Assembly: GCA_050946935.1 (NCBI GenBank)
Contig: JBMNVR010000020.1
Span: 1-38,456 of the forward strand
Reading direction: 5' to 3'
Length of the DNA: 38,456 nucleotides
From: UQRS01 sp050946935
GTDB lineage: Bacteria; Bacillota; Clostridia; Oscillospirales; Acutalibacteraceae
Shown: positions 14,709-23,000 of the stretch, one piece after another
Position numbering within the stretch: the first letter of the stretch is position 1
How the letters are laid out: every line of letters begins with the position of its first letter
Notes under the pieces: generated by a model
What the model was told of the DNA's origin: nothing
The model's database searches: none
Seen by the model: the letters and a program-made list of their open reading frames with translations, nothing else
Program-made: the position numbers and the translations under genes

Positions 14709-16130
14709 TCAATCATGCCGCTCGGCCAGCGTCCTCTGGTTTTCGGTTTGCACAAACTGTTTCTCCTGATGCTTTAAGTAGAAGCCGAGCCAGACGGCAA
14801 CCACAATTCCGGTGAAGATATCCGAGATGGGCGCGGCCCAAGTGATGCCGTACAGGCCGAAAAACCGCGGCAGAATCAGGATCAGCGGGATCAGCACGAT
14901 GATTTGCCGCATCATGGTGAGGAAGGTCGCAAAGGCTGGCTTGCCGATGGCCTGAAAATAGTTGGAGCCGATGATCTGGAACCCGACGACCAGCAGCGCC
15001 GCGAACCAGTTGAAGCAGAATTTCGCCCCCATCTCCAGCAACTCGGGGTCGGTGGTAAAGATCAGGATGAGCTGTTTTGAACAGAACAGCGAGAGAAGCC
15101 AGCCGATTCCGGTGATCACTGTGGCCGCCAGCATGGCGAGCTTGAGCGCCTTGTGGGTGCGTTTTAGCTTGCGCGCCCCAAAATTGAAGGAGATGATCGG
15201 CTGCACGCCCTGGTTGATGCCGATGACCGGCATGACCAGGAAGGTTTGCAGGCTGTTGACCAGCCCCATGGCCGAGAGCGCGATATCGCCGCCGTACTGA
15301 ACCAACTGAGAATTGAGGATGGCCTGCAGTACGCTGCCGACAACGTTCATGACAAAGGCCGGAATGCCGGTAGTTATGATATGCCACATTTTGGAAAGCT
15401 GGGGCCGGAACATGAGGCGGGTAAAGTGGGTCGCTTTATTCCGGGCAAAATAGAGCAGCCCCCAGAGCATCGAGAGCGCCTGGCCGCCGATGGTGGCCAG
15501 GGCGGCGCCCCGCAGTCCCATTCCTGCACCATAAATCAATATCGCGTCAAAAACAATATTGAAGCCGGCACCGATCAGCATGGAAATCATAGCGATATTC
15601 GGACTGCCGTTGGCCCGGATAAAGTTGTTCAGCCCCATGCTGATCGTCTGGAAGAGGGTGCCGTACAAAATGACCGACAAATACTCCCGCGCAAAGGGGA
15701 GGACGGCCTTACTCGCGCCGAAAACGGCCAGAATATTATCGAGGAAAAGAAGACCGAACACCGTGATTATAAGAGAAAAAACCGTCATCAGAATCAGCGC
15801 GTTGCCGAGGAATCGATCGGCCTCTTTTTTCTTGCCCCGGCCGAGATGAATTGAGAACAGGGTGGAGCCGCCGACGCCCAGCATGATGGCAAAGGCCATC
15901 ATAATCATCATAAAGGGAAATGCCACCGTGATGGCGGCAAGCCCGTTTTGCTCCAGTCCATCAGCATGACCGATGAACAGCCGATCCACGATGTTGTAGA
16001 TCGCGTTGACCAGCATCCCGACGGTCGCGGGGAGGGAAAACTCCCACAGCAGCTTTGAAATTTTTTCTTCACCCAAACGATCGGCGTGGTTGTTTGCCAT
16101 CGCATTGTTTGCCGTTGCCTTTTTTGCCAT
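14709..16130 (-). CDS. MATE-family multidrug/toxin exporter
   Basis: A 473-residue membrane protein with about twelve hydrophobic helices in two similar halves, each beginning with a segment of the MATE type (LWEFSLPATVGMLVNAIYNI and, in the second half, MWHIITTGIPAFVMNVVG). These exporters expel cationic compounds in exchange for Na+ or H+. The N-terminus up to residue 20 is a repetitive Lys/Ala/Asn stretch (MAKKATANNAMANNHADRL), unusual but with a plausible GGAG site before the first ATG. The much longer open frame upstream has no supporting signal. It is divergent from the mannosidase gene and has its own promoter and terminator. The substrate is unknown. Confidence 0.9.
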   Translation of the reverse strand: MAKKATANNAMANNHADRLGEEKISKLLWEFSLPATVGMLVNAIYNIVDRLFIGHADGLEQNGLAAITVAFPFMMIMMAFAIMLGVGGSTLFSIHLGRGKKKEADRFLGNALILMTVFSLIITVFGLLFLDNILAVFGASKAVLPFAREYLSVILYGTLFQTISMGLNNFIRANGSPNIAMISMLIGAGFNIVFDAILIYGAGMGLRGAALATIGGQALSMLWGLLYFARNKATHFTRLMFRPQLSKMWHIITTGIPAFVMNVVGSVLQAILNSQLVQYGGDIALSAMGLVNSLQTFLVMPVIGINQGVQPIISFNFGARKLKRTHKALKLAMLAATVITGIGWLLSLFCSKQLILIFTTDPELLEMGAKFCFNWFAALLVVGFQIIGSNYFQAIGKPAFATFLTMMRQIIVLIPLILILPRFFGLYGITWAAPISDIFTGIVVAVWLGFYLKHQEKQFVQTENQRTLAERHD

Positions 16131-16204
16131 TGCCTTGATAACTCCAATCTTTTTAAAACAGCCTGCCGGACGAGTATAGCAAAATCGCCCAATACACAAA
16201 CGAC

Positions 16205-16233
16205 ATTTTATTATAATGTTTACAAAAATGCAA
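16205..16233 (-). promoter_or_regulatory. Promoter of the MATE exporter gene
   Basis: TTGCAT and TAAAAT on the minus strand with 17-base spacing, about 75 bases before the start codon. Confidence 0.6.
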
Positions 16234-16327
16234 GAGCTTTTGCGCATTTCTTCCTTCTGCAAACAGAAATGGTTCCGCATAGTAGGAAGAACAGCCTTCT
16301 GTGTCGGCCTTTTTGAAGGACGGTGAT

Positions 16328-16416
16328 GTCCATATTGTACAGTTTTTGGTGTCCGGATTGTGCATTGCAAAACGCGGGAGGAAAAGTATAATAAAGCTAA
16401 ACTTTGTTTTGCAATG
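16328..16416 (+). promoter_or_regulatory. Promoter and operator-like repeats of the alpha-mannosidase gene
   Basis: The promoter is TTGCAA (16365-16370), 16 bases, TATAAT (16387-16392). Two direct repeats, GTCCATATTGTACA (16328-16341) and GTCCGGATTGTGCA (16351-16364), lie 23 bases apart, and the second abuts the -35 box, a typical activator layout. A perfect 11-bp inverted repeat (CATTGCAAAAC at 16363-16373 and GTTTTGCAATG at 16406-16416) brackets the promoter. No regulator gene is adjacent. Confidence 0.6.
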
Positions 16417-16432
16417 AATAGGAGGCAACCAT

Positions 16433-19400
16433 ATGCAACTGAAAGATGAATGGCGAAAGCGCATTGAAAAATGGATGCGCGTGCTGGTAAAGGACATTTA
16501 CCGGCCGCTGGCTCCGATTGAATTTTCGGGCTATACAACCTTTGACCGGCTGGATTACGATCAGGCGGTGGCCGGTGAATTTAAGCCGCTGCGCACCGGT
16601 GACCGCTGGGGGAAGGAATGGGAATATCTCTGGGCAAAGGCGACCTTGACAATTCCGGCCGCGGCTGACGGCAAGCGGGTGGTCATGCGGCTGAATCTGG
16701 GGGGCGAGTCCTCGGTCTTTGTTAACGGGGAGGAGTTCGGCGCCCGCCGCAACGACTGGGTGCGGGATGAGATTCACCGGGTCAGCGACCTCACTTTGAC
16801 GAAGTGCGCCAAAGCGGGGGAGCGTTACGACCTTGTGATGGAGGCGTACGCCGGACACACCGATACCGGCTGCGACTATGGCCCGGTGCTGCCCGGCTCC
16901 TACCAGCCGCGCGATCCGGAGGAACTGCGTACCCAGATCGGAGACAGCAGCATCGGCGTCTGGAACGAGACAGCCTATCAGCTTTACATGGACGTCAAGG
17001 TCATCTGGGAAGCGGTTAACGCTATGACCGACGACTCTCTGCGGTATCAGGATCTTTGGCAGGGACTGAAGGATTTCACCAACATTGTGGATTTTGAAGT
17101 GGACGAGGCCGCCCGAGACGCCTCCTACGCTGCCGCGCGGGAGCGGCTGGCCCCCCTCTTCGCCTGCCATAATGGGTCAACGGCGCCGCAGTTCTATGCT
17201 TTCGGCCACGCGCACATCGATATCTGTTGGCTCTGGCCCTATGCCGAGACCCAGCGGAAAATTCACCGTACCTTCGGCGCGCAGATCCGCCATATGGACG
17301 AGTATCCCGAGTATACATTTCTCCAGAGCCAGCCGCACCTCTATCGCATGGTGAAGGAGCTGTATCCCAAGCTGTATGAGAAGATCAAGGAAAAGGTCAA
17401 ATCCGGCCAGTGGATTCCGGAAGGCGGCATGTGGGTCGAGGCCGACACCAACATCTCCTCGGGCGAGGCGCTGGTACGGCAGTTTGTCCACGGCAAACGC
17501 TTTTTCTTAGAGGAGTTCGGTGTCGACAGCAAGATGCTCTGGCTGCCGGACGTCTTCGGTTACAACGCCGCGCTGCCCCAGATCATGAAGGGGTGTGGGG
17601 TCGACTATTTCTCCACCCAGAAGATTTGGTGGTCCTATCACGGCGGCGACCGGTTCCCCTACAATTACTTCAATTGGATCGGCATGGACGGCAGCTCGGT
17701 GCTTTCCTTTATGCACGACGACTATAATTCCGACGTCAATGCCGGCACCATGATCCACCGCTGGAAGGGCCGCAAACAGCGCGAGGGGGTTCGCGGTTTT
17801 ATGGTGCCCTACGGCTACGGCGACGGCGGCGGCGGTCCCTCTCGTGATTTTATCGAGTATATCCGCCGCGAGAACGATTTCGAGGGCTGCCCCAAGGTTA
17901 AAAACGCTCATCCCAATGATTTCTTCAAGGAGCATCCCGCCCCGGCCGACAGCTATAACGGAGAGTTGTATCTCCAGTGCCACCGCGGCGTCCAGTCCTC
18001 TCAGTCCAAAACCAAGAACTTCAACCGCCGCTGCGAGTTGTCTTTGCGCGAGACCGAGTTTTTGGGCAGCATTGCGGCCGCAAAGGGCTATGACTATCCT
18101 CTGGCCGAAATGGATGAGCTTTGGAAAAAGGTTCTGCTCTGCCAGTTCCATGATATCCTGCCCGGCTCTTCCATCAACCGGGTGTATAAGGAGGCAGAGG
18201 CCCTCTACGCCAAGGTGCTGGAGGATCTGACCGCCATCCGCGCGGATATGGCCGGCTTTCTCTGCAAAGGGGAGCGGGCGGTCACCGTCTCCAACTCCCT
18301 TTCCTTCGACCGGACGGCGGTCATTGAGCTGCCTGAGGGCTTTGAAGGGGCGCAGGCCGGTGGCAAGCCGGTTCCGGTGCAGGTTCTCGGTGACCGCCGG
18401 ATTGCGGAGGTTACGGTTCCTGCCTGCGGCTCGGTCACGGTGACGCCCGCCGCCGCCGTACAGGCGGAGGACGGCGCCTCGGCTACCGTTGTGGCGACCG
18501 GCGCGGTGCTGGAAAACCGCTACATCAAGGTGACCTTTAACGGGACGGGCGCCATCTCGTCTATTATTAATAAGGCCGACGGCAGCGAGCTGTGCAAGGG
18601 CCTTTGCAACGAGATGAAGATGTACAAGGATATTTCGGTCAGCTTTGAGGCTTGGGACGTCGACACCTCCTATGAATTCTGCCCGGTCGAGTTGTCGGAA
18701 CCGGCCGGTTTCGAGTTGGTTTCGGCCGGCCCGGTTAAGGCTGCGGTCAGGATCACCCGCCGTCTGCACGACTCCGAAATGGTGCAGATTGCCAGTCTGT
18801 GCGATTTCTCCCGCCGGGTGGATTTCGACACCACGGTTGAGTGGCAGGAGCTGCACAAGCTGCTCAAGGTCTGCTTCGACGTTGACTATTACGCAGAGGA
18901 AGCGTACCACGACATCCAGTTTGGATACATCAAGCGGCCGAACCACCGTTCCCGCCCCTTCGACTTTGACCGGTGGGAGGTCTGCAACCACAAGTGGACC
19001 GCTCTGGTGGAGGAGGGGAGAGGCTTCGCCGTCCTCAACGACAGCAAGTACGGGGTCAACGTGCTGGGCAGTTCGATCAACCTCACCCTGCTGCGCGCTC
19101 CCTTCAGCCCGGATCCCGAGTGTGATCGCGGTACCCAGCATTTCGTCTACAGCTTCTATGCCTATGACGGCTGCTTCAGGGACAGCGGGATTTATAAAGA
19201 GGCGTATGATCTCAACGTCCCGGTGGAGGTGTACGCCGGCGCGGCGTCCGACGGCTCTGTGCTGACCGTCGCAGACGAGAATATTATTCTGGAAGCCATG
19301 AAGCCGGCCGAGGATGGTTCGGGCGATCTGGTGCTCCGTTTCTATGAGTCGGTCCGCACCAAAACCGAGACCGAGCTGTACCTTGCCCTGCCCTGCACCG

Positions 19401-19528
19401 AAATTGCCGAATGCAATATGCTGGAGGCAGACGGCAAGCCGCTTGCGTTTGAAGCATCGGGCGACGGCGTGCGGGTAAAGCTCGCCTTCCGTCCGTTTGA
19501 GATCAAGACCCTCCGGATCAAGGCATAA
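16433..19528 (+). CDS. Alpha-mannosidase, glycoside hydrolase family 38
   Basis: A 1031-residue enzyme of the usual bacterial GH38 length, without a signal peptide, so cytoplasmic. The zinc-binding HIDICWLWP (His261, Asp263), the catalytic nucleophile in WLPDVFGY (Asp373) and the later zinc ligand in CQFHDILPGSS (His573) are intact. An N-terminal jelly-roll domain precedes the catalytic barrel. The C-terminal half has the beta-sandwich domains (DFSRRVDFDTTVEWQE) typical of the family. It would trim alpha-mannose from imported mannosides. AGGAGG lies seven bases before the ATG. It stands alone in its transcription unit. Related GH38 enzymes can act on 2-O-glycerate or other mannosides, so the exact substrate is open. 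Confidence 0.95.
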   Translation: MQLKDEWRKRIEKWMRVLVKDIYRPLAPIEFSGYTTFDRLDYDQAVAGEFKPLRTGDRWGKEWEYLWAKATLTIPAAADGKRVVMRLNLGGESSVFVNGEEFGARRNDWVRDEIHRVSDLTLTKCAKAGERYDLVMEAYAGHTDTGCDYGPVLPGSYQPRDPEELRTQIGDSSIGVWNETAYQLYMDVKVIWEAVNAMTDDSLRYQDLWQGLKDFTNIVDFEVDEAARDASYAAARERLAPLFACHNGSTAPQFYAFGHAHIDICWLWPYAETQRKIHRTFGAQIRHMDEYPEYTFLQSQPHLYRMVKELYPKLYEKIKEKVKSGQWIPEGGMWVEADTNISSGEALVRQFVHGKRFFLEEFGVDSKMLWLPDVFGYNAALPQIMKGCGVDYFSTQKIWWSYHGGDRFPYNYFNWIGMDGSSVLSFMHDDYNSDVNAGTMIHRWKGRKQREGVRGFMVPYGYGDGGGGPSRDFIEYIRRENDFEGCPKVKNAHPNDFFKEHPAPADSYNGELYLQCHRGVQSSQSKTKNFNRRCELSLRETEFLGSIAAAKGYDYPLAEMDELWKKVLLCQFHDILPGSSINRVYKEAEALYAKVLEDLTAIRADMAGFLCKGERAVTVSNSLSFDRTAVIELPEGFEGAQAGGKPVPVQVLGDRRIAEVTVPACGSVTVTPAAAVQAEDGASATVVATGAVLENRYIKVTFNGTGAISSIINKADGSELCKGLCNEMKMYKDISVSFEAWDVDTSYEFCPVELSEPAGFELVSAGPVKAAVRITRRLHDSEMVQIASLCDFSRRVDFDTTVEWQELHKLLKVCFDVDYYAEEAYHDIQFGYIKRPNHRSRPFDFDRWEVCNHKWTALVEEGRGFAVLNDSKYGVNVLGSSINLTLLRAPFSPDPECDRGTQHFVYSFYAYDGCFRDSGIYKEAYDLNVPVEVYAGAASDGSVLTVADENIILEAMKPAEDGSGDLVLRFYESVRTKTETELYLALPCTEIAECNMLEADGKPLAFEASGDGVRVKLAFRPFEIKTLRIKA

Positions 19529-19573
19529 GGCAGTAAAAACGCGAAAATTGATTTTCTTTCGTTTGCTGTATAT

Positions 19574-19611
19574 AATAAGGTCGGTGCGTAAAAAGCATCG
19601 ACCTTATTATT
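19574..19611 (+). terminator. Terminator after the alpha-mannosidase gene
   Basis: A stem of about 13 pairs (AATAAGGTCG-TGC / GCA-CGACCTTATT) with an A-rich loop, then TATTATTATG. It sits 45 bases after the stop codon; the U tract is interrupted. Confidence 0.65.
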
Positions 19612-19626
19612 ATGTCTGTGACAAAC

Positions 19627-19661
19627 AAAAACGCCTTGGTTTCTTTTTCAGAAACCAAGGC
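19627..19661 (-). terminator. Isolated 12-pair hairpin with T-run on the minus strand
   Basis: Arms GCCTTGGTTTCT / AGAAACCAAGGC are perfect. On the minus strand five Ts follow, so it would stop leftward transcription such as that of the small open frame at 19745-19951. Confidence 0.5.
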
Positions 19662-19744
19662 ATTAAAAAAATAAGAAGTATTGAATAATGAGTATATATT
19701 AAGTATATTTTCTTTTTGGGAGTTTGTCAAGCTGGAGAGAAAAG

Positions 19745-19951
19745 TTATCTCCGCAAAGTAATTTTATTAAGGGCTTTTTGATTAACAAAGAGGTTTTCCT
19801 TGGATTGTATAGAAGCGTATAATGTTATAAGAAAAAAACACATAACTAAAAGAATCTCTAACATTACTATAACCCGTGGTTGAATATTTGTCAAGGTCGT
19901 TATTAGGATTGCTTCCAATATCGTGTAGCAATACAATTTTGCCGCATACAT
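19745..19951 (-). CDS. Possible small membrane protein, unrecognised
   Basis: A 68-codon open frame with two hydrophobic stretches (ILEAILITTLTNI and VIVMLEILLVMCFFLITLYA). I do not recognise it. Its support is positional: the sequence before its ATG resembles the promoter and 5' untranslated region of the araC gene elsewhere in the window, and a minus-strand terminator lies about 85 bases past its stop. There is no convincing ribosome binding site (GGTGG only). It may be a chance frame in a decayed copy of a regulator gene. Nothing else coding was seen between the mannosidase and the first rhamnosidase-like gene. Confidence 0.25.
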   Translation of the reverse strand: MYAAKLYCYTILEAILITTLTNIQPRVIVMLEILLVMCFFLITLYASIQSKENLFVNQKALNKITLRR

Positions 19952-19966
19952 TAAAAACCACCGCAA

Positions 19967-20015
19967 TTTTTAGAAAAAATATAGGTTTATATTATCATAT
20001 CCGTTTGATATAATA
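19967..20015 (+). promoter_or_regulatory. Promoter module of the first GH78-type gene, duplicated upstream of the second
   Basis: The TATAAT box (20009-20014) ends a block of about 47 bases (TTTAGAAAAA, ATAGGTT, ATATTAT, CGTTTGATATAATA) that recurs almost unchanged before the intracellular rhamnosidase gene at 29027-29074, with only a few substitutions and a one-base length change. The conservation extends across both divergent promoters and points to one shared regulator. Confidence 0.7.
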
Positions 20016-20078
20016 AAAATGCTGAAGAACGAATAATAACCTATCAAAGCAGTTTTATTGAACGGAAGGATGATTTAT

Positions 20079-23000
20079 ATGAATTCATGGCTAAAAAGAG
20101 CGGTAAGCGTTACGCTCAGTGCGGTGCTGCTTGCCCCTGTAATGATGGTTCCCGCTTCGGGGGCTGTGTCGGCGGCGCAGCCGTCCGTTATTTCGGAACT
20201 AAAGGTTAATTCCATCTCAAACCCTCTGGGAATCGATACAAACCCGATATTCAGCTGGGTTGTTAACGCCGACGGATACGCAAAATCCCAGTCGGCTTAC
20301 AAGCTCACCGTTTCATCGACCGCCGAATTAGCTGAAAAGGGAGACGGCGATGTGTGGGATTCGGGCAAAACCGCAGGCGAAAACAATTACGATATAGCCT
20401 ATGCGGGAAACCCTCTCGCTTCAAAAACCGAATACTTCTGGACGGTTGAGGTCTGGGATGAAGCGGATAAAACACTCGGAGTAAGCGATGTATCGCGCTT
20501 TTCAACAGGAATACTCAACGAATCCGAGTGGGAGGGCGACTGGATTACCTATCCCTACTTTAAAACCGATATGACGGTGGACGGCGCTAACTGGATATGG
20601 AGAAGAAACGGCGCTTCCTTCGAGGGAACAGCGGGAGGAACGCAGTATTTCAGAAAAACCTTCACCGTTGACGGCTCGAAAACGGTTGATTCGGTGATTA
20701 TCGGGTTCAGTGCCGATAATCAGGCGGCTCTGTATTTCAACGGAGTATTGCAGGGGCAGACTGCCTCCTGGAACGACGGCGTGCTGATTGTCGCCACGGA
20801 TTATATCAACCGCGTGGGGACAAACACAATCGCGATGTCCTGTATAAATAACGAGGCCGGCTATGCGGGAGCAATTCTCAAAGCCGTTATAAAATATACC
20901 GACGGGACTTCCGACGAAGTCGTGACCGACAGCAGCTGGCGCGTCGGCGAGAAAGAATATGACGGGTGGTATTCCGAAGGCTATGACGATTCATCGTGGC
21001 AAAAGCCCGACCAATCGGTAGCGTACGGTGCAAGCCCATGGAATAAAGGCATTTCCCTGCAGGAAAGCGGAAGCCGCGCCGCGCCGCTGCTCAGAAAAGA
21101 GTTCAGGATTTCAAAATCGGTCGAAAGCGCCTTTGCGTATGTATGCGGACTGGGCTTTTTTGATATGAAGATTAACGGGCAGAGCGCCGATGACAGCGTG
21201 ATGAACCCCGGCAACACCCAGTATGACAGAACCGTGCCATATCGGACATTCGACGTTACAGGCCTTATTGCGAACGGTAAAAACGCTATCGGTGTAGAGC
21301 TCGGGAACGGGTTTTATAACGAAATCGGCGGCGTATGGGGATGGCAGACCGCCATTTGGAGGGATAACGCCAAGCTGCTTCTGAACCTCGTAATAAAATA
21401 CACCGACGGAACGGAAGAAACAATTAAAACCGGCACCGATTGGAAAACCACCAAGGAAGGTCCGACGGTTTCCAACAGCACCTATTACGGCGACTACTAT
21501 GACGCGCGCCGCGAGCAGACCGGATTTGACAAGCCCGGCTTTGACGATTCCGCGTGGAAATCGGCGGCGGTTGCCGACAAGCCGACAGGAACGCTCAAGT
21601 GCCAGACGATGGACCCGATGAAAAAAACGTCGGCGTTCGCGCCGAAATCTATTACACGGCTCGAGTCCGGCTCATATATTGTACGCGCACCCGAAATGGT
21701 TACAGGATGGGCAAAGCTCAATTTCAAAGCCGCGGCGGGAACCGAAATAGTCATTACCTACGGCGAAACGCTTAAAGAGGACGGAACGGTTCAGAAGGTC
21801 GGCGGCGGTGACGGAATCAACGGCGGCTGGTGGGCGTTTTATCTGCAGCAGGATAAATACACGGCAAAGGGTGAGGGAACCGAAACTTTTGAGCCGAAAT
21901 TCAGCTATAAGGGCTTTGAATATATCCAGATTGATAATTATGAAGGCGAGCTGACCGCCGACGATGTCGAGATTTACCGCATCAATAACTCTGTCAAGCC
22001 CGTTTCGGAATTTTCAACCTCAAGCGAAATGCTGAACCGGCTTCATTCCCTTATGCACAACACAATTCTTAATAACTTCCAGGCAAAGCCCACCGACTCG
22101 CCTGTATTTGAGAAAAACGGTTGGCTCGGAGATGCAAACGTTGCGCTTTCTTCTATGATGTACAATTTCGATATGAGCAATTATCTCCCGAACTTCATCG
22201 AAATAATGGAGGATTGCTGGAATGATTACGGCACTGTCCCCGACATGGTTCCGACCGCAGCGTGGGGACTCGGAAACAACGCCGTATGGAATACCATTTT
22301 CGTTTACGGAGTTGCCGAATTGGCGGAGCATTACGGAAGCAAACAATATATCGCCGAGCAGTATGACGTTATGCGCGAATTCACGGTAAATGATATTAAC
22401 ACGCTGAAGAATAACGGGTGGGTCTGGGTTGACGGTCAGTTGTCCGATTGGGAAAACCCCGTCGGCGGCAGCGACCCCGAAGCACCCAACGACCCGAGCA
22501 GTCCCGAAGGCTCGGGAATATGCGGAACCGCCTTTGTTTACGGAGTTCTTGAAAAAATGGCGGGCTTTGCGGATGAATTGGGCAAAACCGTTGACGCGGC
22601 GGAGTATCGTTCGGCAATGAGCAGTATTTACAGCGCGTTCAATAAGAAATACTACAACTCCGAAAGCAGGATCTACGAAACCACTACCTGGTCGCCGTCA
22701 GGCACGCGCGGAAAATACAGACAGACCTCCAACCTTGTGCCGCTTGCATTCGGGCTTGTTCCCGACGAATATGTTGACGGTGTGGTAAGCAACCTTATTG
22801 CCGATATTGAGCAGAAAAATTATCATCTGGACACCGGCTGTGTCGGAACAAAATTCATTCTTCCGGTGCTTTGCGAATACGGCCATTCCGACGTTGCCTA
22901 TAAAATCCTGACTCAGACGACCTACCCGAGCTGGGGTCACTGGCTTTCAATGGGTTCGAACTCCGCATGGGAGGGGTGGGAGAATACCGCCCGTTCAAGG

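Noticed and set aside
16328..16364. Direct repeats before the mannosidase gene as a catabolite (cre) site
   Set aside because: They do not fit the cre consensus with its central CG and palindromic arms.
19518..19730. Minus-strand 70-codon frame downstream of the mannosidase gene
   Set aside because: It covers two hairpin terminators and has no recognisable features.
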